DNA of 64,000 nucleotides from Anaerolineaceae bacterium (lineage in GTDB: Bacteria; Chloroflexota; Anaerolineae; Aggregatilineales; Phototrophicaceae), in NCBI GenBank assembly GCA_002702065.1, contig NZXX01000009.1, positions 620,001-684,000 on the forward strand, read 5' to 3'. Of this stretch, positions 59,609 through 64,000 are shown piece after piece. The notes under the pieces were generated by a model. The model saw only the letters and a list, made by a program, of their open reading frames with translations, ran no database searches and was not told the origin of the DNA. Positions within the stretch are counted from its first letter, which is position 1. Each line of letters starts with the position of its first letter. The translations under genes were made by a program, and so were the position numbers.

Positions 59609-59637
59609 TTGACATCACAGGGTTATTGAGATAACGT
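59609..59637 (+). promoter_or_regulatory. Candidate promoter of the zinc-binding protein gene
   Basis: TTGACA at 59609-59614 and a weak TAACGT at 59632-59637, spacer 17 nt. The -10 overlaps the first operator-like site, so repressor binding would block it. Confidence 0.4.
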
Positions 59638-59642
59638 ATCAA
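59626..59642. promoter_or_regulatory. Operator-like site 1 (Fur/Zur-type)
   Basis: TTGAGATAACGTATCAA, an imperfect 17-bp inverted repeat TTGA...TCAA. It lies between the Fur-family gene and the zinc-binding protein gene. Confidence 0.5.
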
Positions 59643-59649
59643 CATGTAT

Positions 59650-59666
59650 TTGAGACATTGTATCAA
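59650..59666. promoter_or_regulatory. Operator-like site 2 (Fur/Zur-type)
   Basis: TTGAGACATTGTATCAA, a 17-bp inverted repeat with 7 of 8 arm pairs matching. It is a second copy of site 1, 24 nt centre to centre, suggesting cooperative repressor binding. Confidence 0.55.
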
Positions 59667-59678
59667 TAAGGCGGTTAT

Positions 59679-60746
59679 ATGAAACGTTTGCATATCCCTA
59701 TTGTACTCCTGTTTGCGCTGCTGCTTCCAGTCAGTTTGCAGGCTCAGGACACTGCGTTAAATGTGGTGGCGTCTACGACGATTATTGCGGATGTGGCGCG
59801 CAACGTGGGCGGCGACCTGGTGAACGTGACGGCGCTTATCCCGCCGGACAGCGATGTCCATGCTTTTCAGCCTGCGCCACAGGATGCCGTGACGATACAG
59901 CAGGCGGATGTCGTGCTGGTCAATGGCGCGAACCTGGAAGAGAATCTGCTCAGCCTGATCGACAACGCGGCCACGGCGGAACCGGTCATCGTTTCGGGCG
60001 GGGTGCCGGTGCTGGCCTTTGGTAGCCATGATCATGACCACGAAGACGAGGATCACGTCGCTGAGGAAGAACACGATCATGATGACGATGCGCATGAGCA
60101 TGATGCCGAGGGCACCATCGGGCATCTGGGCGAAGATGCGGACTGCGGCGATACGGAAAACCACGATGACGAGGCCGGTGAGCACGAGCATGATCATGGT
60201 GCGTGTGACCCGCATGTGTGGATGAACCCGCACAACGTCGAAATCTGGGCGGATAACATTGCGGCGGCTTTTGCGGCGGCAGACCCGGCTAACGCGGATA
60301 CCTACCATGCCAATGCCGAAGCCTACGCGGAACAACTGGAAGCGCTGGATGCTGAGCTGGAAACCATGTTTGCCAGCATCCCGGAAGCGAACCGCGTCAT
60401 AATCACCAATCACGAATTTCTGGCCTATCTGGCGGCGAGCTATGATCTGGAGATTGTCGGCACGGTGCTGCCCTCGGTGTCGACACTGGCAGAACCGGCG
60501 CCGCAGGAAGTGGCCGCGCTGATCGAAACGATTGAGGCAACCGGGGTCGCCGTGATCTTTGGCGAGGTATCCAACCCGAACGCGCTGACGCAGGTCATTG
60601 CTCAGGATGTGGGCGACGTGGAGGTGGTCTCGCTATACAGCGAATCGCTCAGCGGCCCGGATGGCGCGGCGGCGACCTATATCGACTACATGCGGACGAA
60701 TGCGCAGTTGATTGTTGATGCGTTGGGCGGCTCGACCGAGTCGTAG
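59679..60746 (+). CDS. Zinc/manganese-type ABC transporter substrate-binding protein (ZnuA-like)
   Basis: 355 aa with a Sec signal peptide (MKRLHIPIVLLFALLLPVSLQAQ). The cluster A-I fold is visible: VVASTTIIADVARNVGGD, DSDVHAFQPAPQD (H61), DPHVWMNPHN (H179), TNHEFLAYLAA (H245) and a late E/D pair. A His/Asp/Glu-rich loop of about 60 residues (117-173) holds 13 histidines, typical of zinc binding proteins. It captures metal outside the cell and delivers it to a permease. The permease and ATPase genes are not in the window. Repressed by the adjacent Fur-family protein, inferred. Confidence 0.88.
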   Translation: MKRLHIPIVLLFALLLPVSLQAQDTALNVVASTTIIADVARNVGGDLVNVTALIPPDSDVHAFQPAPQDAVTIQQADVVLVNGANLEENLLSLIDNAATAEPVIVSGGVPVLAFGSHDHDHEDEDHVAEEEHDHDDDAHEHDAEGTIGHLGEDADCGDTENHDDEAGEHEHDHGACDPHVWMNPHNVEIWADNIAAAFAAADPANADTYHANAEAYAEQLEALDAELETMFASIPEANRVIITNHEFLAYLAASYDLEIVGTVLPSVSTLAEPAPQEVAALIETIEATGVAVIFGEVSNPNALTQVIAQDVGDVEVVSLYSESLSGPDGAAATYIDYMRTNAQLIVDALGGSTES

Positions 60747-60759
60747 ATACAGACCTCTG

Positions 60760-60794
60760 ACCGGGGTCGTTCACGAACGGCCTCGGTTGGTTTT
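60760..60794 (+). terminator. Terminator after the zinc-binding protein gene
   Basis: Arms ACCGGGGTCGTTC (60760-60772) and GAACGGCCTCGGT (60775-60787, two G-T pairs), 2-nt loop, then TGGTTTTG. It ends the unit before the convergent glycosyltransferase gene. Confidence 0.55.
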
Positions 60795-60827
60795 GCCTTT
60801 CTATCCATCTGTTGACCTGATGAAATT

Positions 60828-61961
60828 CTAAATCAGCAGCCTTTTGAGGGTTGCGTTGGTTTGCTCGACCATGTGGACAAAGTTGAACCGTTCCATGTTG
60901 GCATGTGCATGTGCCGCCAAGGCGTCGCGTTTGCCGGGGCGCAGCGCTTCTTTCAGGGCCGCCGCCAGCGCCTCGACATCCACATAGGGCACCAGCAGGC
61001 CGTTGACGCCATGCTGGATGACTTCCGGGTTGCCGCCTTTGTCGCTGGCGATCACCGGGGTTCCGGCGCGCAGGCTTTCCAGCAGCACATGCGATAACCC
61101 TTCATAGCCGGAATACAGCGCAAAATAATCCGCCGCCTTCATGTAGAGCGCCATCTGGTCGCGCGGGACATGCCCCAGCAGGCGAACCCGGTCCTGCAAG
61201 TGGAGGCGCTCAACCTGTTGTTCGAGGGCTGGGCGCATCGGGCCATCACCTGCCACCAGCAGCCGAACGTCGGGTACCTGAGCCAGCGCCGCGATCAGGT
61301 GATCGACGCCTTTCCAGGGGGTCAGCCGCGCCGCTGTGAGGATAAAGGGCCTGTCGTCGAGCTGGAGGTGCTGGCGCGCTTCGGCCTGGGTGTGCGGTGT
61401 GTCGACTTGTTCCGGGGGCAGCGCATTGTAGATGACCTGCACCCTGTCTTCCGCGACGCCCCAGCCCACAACCATGCGCTTGAGATAGACGCTGGGGACG
61501 ATGACGTAATCCATCTGGCGGACCTCGCGGGACCGCGCCAGCTTTTGCAGGCTGACCAGCGGGCCGTAGTTTTTTGTCTGAAACACATCGATGTCTTCGG
61601 TTGGGGCAATCCAGCCGCGCCGGATCGAGCGTTCCCATGCCTGATCGCCGACGATCTTGAGCACGCGGGGGGCGCTGCCGCCGCTTAAGGGCAGCCCCAG
61701 CGTATGCACGTAGGTCAGGTCGGCCCATTGTAACAGCGGACGTGCCGTACGCGCGTAATCAACCAGGCGCAGGGGCAATGCCCGGCGCGGGATGCGGGAC
61801 AGCGGATATGGATACTGTTGTACAGGGGCGCTGCCGTAGCTGATTGCCCGAACATCCCAACCGTGCTGTTGGAGTTGTGGGAGCAGTTCGTACAGGTAAG
61901 TTGCCGGACCGCCTGCTTCGGGATGAAAGATGCCAGAGGCTATGAGCAGGCGTGGTGCCAT
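60828..61961 (-). CDS. Family 4 glycosyltransferase
   Basis: 377 aa from the ATG at 61961. GT4: MAPRLLIASGIFHPEAGGPATYLYELLPQL acceptor half, AARLTPWKGVDHLIAALAQVPDVRLLVAGDGP donor half, then FALYSGYEGLSHVLLESLRAGTPVIASDKGGNPEV (EX7E). It is 5 nt after the STAS-like gene stop codon and likely co-transcribed. Surface glycan role, inferred. Confidence 0.87.
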   Translation of the reverse strand: MAPRLLIASGIFHPEAGGPATYLYELLPQLQQHGWDVRAISYGSAPVQQYPYPLSRIPRRALPLRLVDYARTARPLLQWADLTYVHTLGLPLSGGSAPRVLKIVGDQAWERSIRRGWIAPTEDIDVFQTKNYGPLVSLQKLARSREVRQMDYVIVPSVYLKRMVVGWGVAEDRVQVIYNALPPEQVDTPHTQAEARQHLQLDDRPFILTAARLTPWKGVDHLIAALAQVPDVRLLVAGDGPMRPALEQQVERLHLQDRVRLLGHVPRDQMALYMKAADYFALYSGYEGLSHVLLESLRAGTPVIASDKGGNPEVIQHGVNGLLVPYVDVEALAAALKEALRPGKRDALAAHAHANMERFNFVHMVEQTNATLKRLLI

Positions 61962-61966
61962 TCGTC

Positions 61967-62347
61967 TTACGCTGCCATCCGGGACGCCAACAGCTGCTGG
62001 GCTTCTTCGATTGATTTCACATACGCACATTCAAATGGCAGGTTGCCGTGGAGGTTGATAAACAACCGAAATAACTGCTCGACCAGTGGATTGGCGTTGA
62101 CCAGCACCACCAGACCCACATTCGGGTGAACAGAGCGGGTCATGTTGAGCATATTCTTGCCAAAGCTGCCCGGCAGCCAGTTGTCGTTGTCGGCGCAGGC
62201 AATCAGATTAACGCGATAAGTGAGTCCGTCAATCATCTGCTCGACCTGTTCTCTCGTATATTCCAGATCCGACCATAACCACCGGTTTAAAAGTGTTACC
62301 CGAATAATAGTTTTTTCGTCGTTTTCCCATTCCACAGTTGCTGGCAT
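61967..62347 (-). CDS. STAS/SpoIIAA-like protein, tandem paralog A
   Basis: 126 aa. Alpha/beta layout: TIIRVTLLNRWLWSDLEYTREQVEQM, RVNLIACADNDNWLPG, VHPNVGLVVLVNANPL, YVKSIEEAQQLL. Same length as the paralog at 62448, with shared W-x-W, VHPN-x-G-LVV-x-V and NPL. No named family was recognised; fold resembles SpoIIAA/STAS by eye only. Precedes a GT4 gene by 5 nt. Confidence 0.6.
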   Translation of the reverse strand: MPATVEWENDEKTIIRVTLLNRWLWSDLEYTREQVEQMIDGLTYRVNLIACADNDNWLPGSFGKNMLNMTRSVHPNVGLVVLVNANPLVEQLFRLFINLHGNLPFECAYVKSIEEAQQLLASRMAA

Positions 62348-62447
62348 GAGAATCCCCCGAACTAAGCGAATGATTTTATAATCTTATACCTTACAAATAT
62401 TAAAACACCTTACAGTTGGGGCTACAGGCTGGGTTTTTATAGAAAAT

Positions 62448-62828
62448 TCATAAATCCGGGCTGATGTCCAGCAGTTTGTAAGCCCCTTCCAGCGATTTCA
62501 CAAAGCGATACTGAAAGCTGACCACCGTCGCGATCTGATTGAACATCTCGAACATGGTACGAAATAGTGGATTGGTGCTGACAATGACGACCAGACCGGC
62601 ATTCGGGTGCACCTGACTAACCACCTCCCGCACGTTCTGGATGTAGTTTGGTGGCATCCATGTCTCCTGCTCGGAGTACACAATGATATTGACCGCATAA
62701 TCGACCTCGTCGAGCATGGTGGCGGCTTCTGTCCGGGCCTGCTTTAACTCGTCCCACTGCCACTGACCGCTGAACACCATCTGTATCGTCGTATATTGAC
62801 GATCAACCCAGAATGTTTCGATTGCCAT
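62448..62828 (-). CDS. STAS/SpoIIAA-like protein, tandem paralog B
   Basis: 126 aa from the ATG at 62828, with AGGAGG upstream (a longer reading from 62867 is not needed). Shares with paralog A the WQWDELKQAR start, YAVNIIVYSEQETWMP, VHPNAGLVVIVSTNPL and FVKSLEGAYKLL. Duplicated gene in tandem, probably with divided roles. Possibly anti-sigma-factor-antagonist-like, but unproven. Confidence 0.6.
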   Translation of the reverse strand: MAIETFWVDRQYTTIQMVFSGQWQWDELKQARTEAATMLDEVDYAVNIIVYSEQETWMPPNYIQNVREVVSQVHPNAGLVVIVSTNPLFRTMFEMFNQIATVVSFQYRFVKSLEGAYKLLDISPDL

Positions 62829-62901
62829 CCCGCCTCCTGCGCTACACGTAACACAAAAGCATACCAACGCTTGCAGGCGAGATCAAAGCTTAGGTCAGCG
62901 T

Positions 62902-63981
62902 TTACACGTTAAAACGGATATGGACGATGTCCCCATCCTGAACAATATAGTCCTTGCCTTCCAGCCGCATCTTGCCGGTGGACTTCAACGCGGCCTCGCT
63001 GCCAGCGGCCAGCAGGTCATTGGTGGTCATCACCTCGGCGCGGATGAACCCTTTTTGCAGGTCGGAATGAATGGCCCCGGCGGCTTCGGGCGCGGTCGCA
63101 CCAATCGGCACACTCCAGGCGCGCACTTCGTCTTCGCCCACAGTGAAGAAGGACTGAATCGCCATCAGTTCGTAGGACAGGCGAATAACCTTGTCTGCGC
63201 CCCGTTCGCTGATGCCATATTCCTCCATGAACATGTCGGCGTCCTCGGCATCGAGCTGGGCAATTTCGGCTTCGATCTTACCTTGCAGGCCAACCACACG
63301 CGCATCCTGATGGCTGTAGCTCACCAGCTCTGCCGGGTCTTGCAGGGTTTCGCCCATGTTCAGCACCACCAGCACCGGCTTTTGGGTCAGGAAGCCATAA
63401 CCGCGCAGGCTCTTTTCCTGGTCCGGTGTCAGGTCGAAGTCGCGCAGCGGCTTTTCTTCTTCCAGATGCGCCTTGATAGCCTGCATCAGATCGTTTTCCT
63501 GGCTGACTGCCGGGCTGACATTGCGCCCCTTGATGCGCATTTCGCTCTGGATACGTTCCAGCCGGGTCTCGACGGAAACCAGATCCGTCAGCAGGAATTC
63601 GGTATCGAGGATTTCCAGGTCGCGGGCCGGGTCAACTGTTTCGTAAGGGTGAGGCACCGTGTCGTCCTGATAGGCACGCACCACATGCACAAATCCGTCG
63701 ACCTGCGCCAGTTCGTTGCGGAACTGCCCCTTGATGCCGCCTTCGCCCACGCCTTTATCCAGGCCAGCGATGTCGACATAGGTCACCTGGGTATAGGTTG
63801 TTTTCTTGGGTTTGTATAACGCACTCAGCTTGTCGACCCGCTGATCGGGCACATTGACGACGGCGGTATGAACCTCGAACCGTCCCCCGGCTGCGGCTGC
63901 CGTCTCGATATCGCTGCCGGTGAGGGCGTTAAAAATGGTGGTTTTGCCGCTGTTTGGCAGGCCGATAATGCCCAGTCGCAT
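62902..63981 (-). CDS. ychF: YchF/OLA1-type Obg-family ATPase
   Basis: 359 aa, normal length. P-loop GLPNSGKTTIFNALTG (residues 7-22), DIAGLDKGVGEGGIKGQFRNE (switch II), NMGE replacing NKxD, which gives ATP preference, and the TGS domain at the C terminus (KDYIVQDGDIVHIRFNV). It binds ribosomes and regulates stress tolerance. Starts 19 nt from the right edge of the window. Confidence 0.94.
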   Translation of the reverse strand: MRLGIIGLPNSGKTTIFNALTGSDIETAAAAGGRFEVHTAVVNVPDQRVDKLSALYKPKKTTYTQVTYVDIAGLDKGVGEGGIKGQFRNELAQVDGFVHVVRAYQDDTVPHPYETVDPARDLEILDTEFLLTDLVSVETRLERIQSEMRIKGRNVSPAVSQENDLMQAIKAHLEEEKPLRDFDLTPDQEKSLRGYGFLTQKPVLVVLNMGETLQDPAELVSYSHQDARVVGLQGKIEAEIAQLDAEDADMFMEEYGISERGADKVIRLSYELMAIQSFFTVGEDEVRAWSVPIGATAPEAAGAIHSDLQKGFIRAEVMTTNDLLAAGSEAALKSTGKMRLEGKDYIVQDGDIVHIRFNV

Positions 63982-64000
63982 AATGGTTGCTCACTTATAT

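Overview
The window looks like a chromosomal segment of a GC-rich bacterium of the phylum Chloroflexota, probably class Anaerolineae. This is an inference from gene style, not a sequence match. It rests on secreted propeller, cytochrome and lipoprotein genes with Pro/Thr-rich linkers, several cytosolic-sensor histidine kinases with no adjacent regulator, FAD proline dehydrogenase, RecD2, many GT4 glycosyltransferases, and a tRNA/rpmG/secE/nusG/rplK/rplA block. No phage, transposase, rRNA or CRISPR array was found. Most of the DNA is GC-rich. A visibly AT-rich patch at about 31.07-33.3 kb, and milder ones around the toxin-antitoxin pairs, look acquired.

Layout. 0-9.6 kb: acetyltransferase and ribokinase; a good promoter driving a giant secreted protein and a YVTN-propeller/di-haem cytochrome c; a DtxR-type regulator convergent with an ArsR/SmtB regulator; a secreted propeller. 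9.8-22.7 kb: membrane GAF-PAS histidine kinase, two short-chain dehydrogenases around a TIM-barrel sugar isomerase, APH-fold kinase, proline dehydrogenase, PHP phosphoesterase, small zinc ribbon, cytochrome P450, acetyltransferase, EcsC-like membrane protein and two lipoproteins. 22.7-26.4 kb: translation and secretion block (tRNA-Thr, Tyr, Thr, rpmG, tRNA-Trp, secE, nusG, rplK, rplA), closed by an intrinsic terminator where rplJ-rplL would usually follow, then a macrodomain-like protein. 26.4-31 kb: small barrel protein, O-methyltransferase, RecD2 helicase, SHOCT membrane protein.

30.8-33.3 kb: accessory patch with DUF4926, ImmA/IrrE peptidase and XRE repressor (minus strand), facing a plus-strand unit with a consensus-like promoter, a 17-codon leader ORF, two strong hairpins and two small proteins (YjzC-like and KTSC). 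33.4-36.6 kb: pyruvate dehydrogenase-type E1 alpha, E1 beta and E2 operon without E3. 36.9-44.5 kb: tRNA-Ser, membrane and propeller pair, a VapBC module lying between a propeller gene and a duplicated remnant of that gene's 3' end, acetyltransferase, hydrolase, response regulator, GT2 and a nuclease. 44.5-54.8 kb: inverted-repeat element, SH3-repeat secreted protein, peptidase S51, glucokinase, PAS-GAF kinase, GT4, collagen-like membrane protein, Gfo/Idh/MocA oxidoreductase, HEAT/Yip1 protein. 54.8-55.3 kb: a non-coding stretch dense in DnaA-box-like 9-mers, a candidate replication origin. 55.3-64 kb: GAF kinase, UPF0173 hydrolase, DUF5615/DUF433 pair, GT4 genes, a Fur-family regulator divergent from a His-rich zinc-binding protein with two tandem operator-like sites between them, two tandem paralogous STAS-like proteins, and YchF.

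The most notable leads are the oriC candidate, the XRE/ImmA patch with its leader-peptide hairpin unit, the VapBC insertion scar, the giant secreted protein plus di-haem cytochrome operon, the Fur-family/zinc operator arrangement, and a family of dispersed palindromes. All identifications come from reading the sequence; no database search was run.
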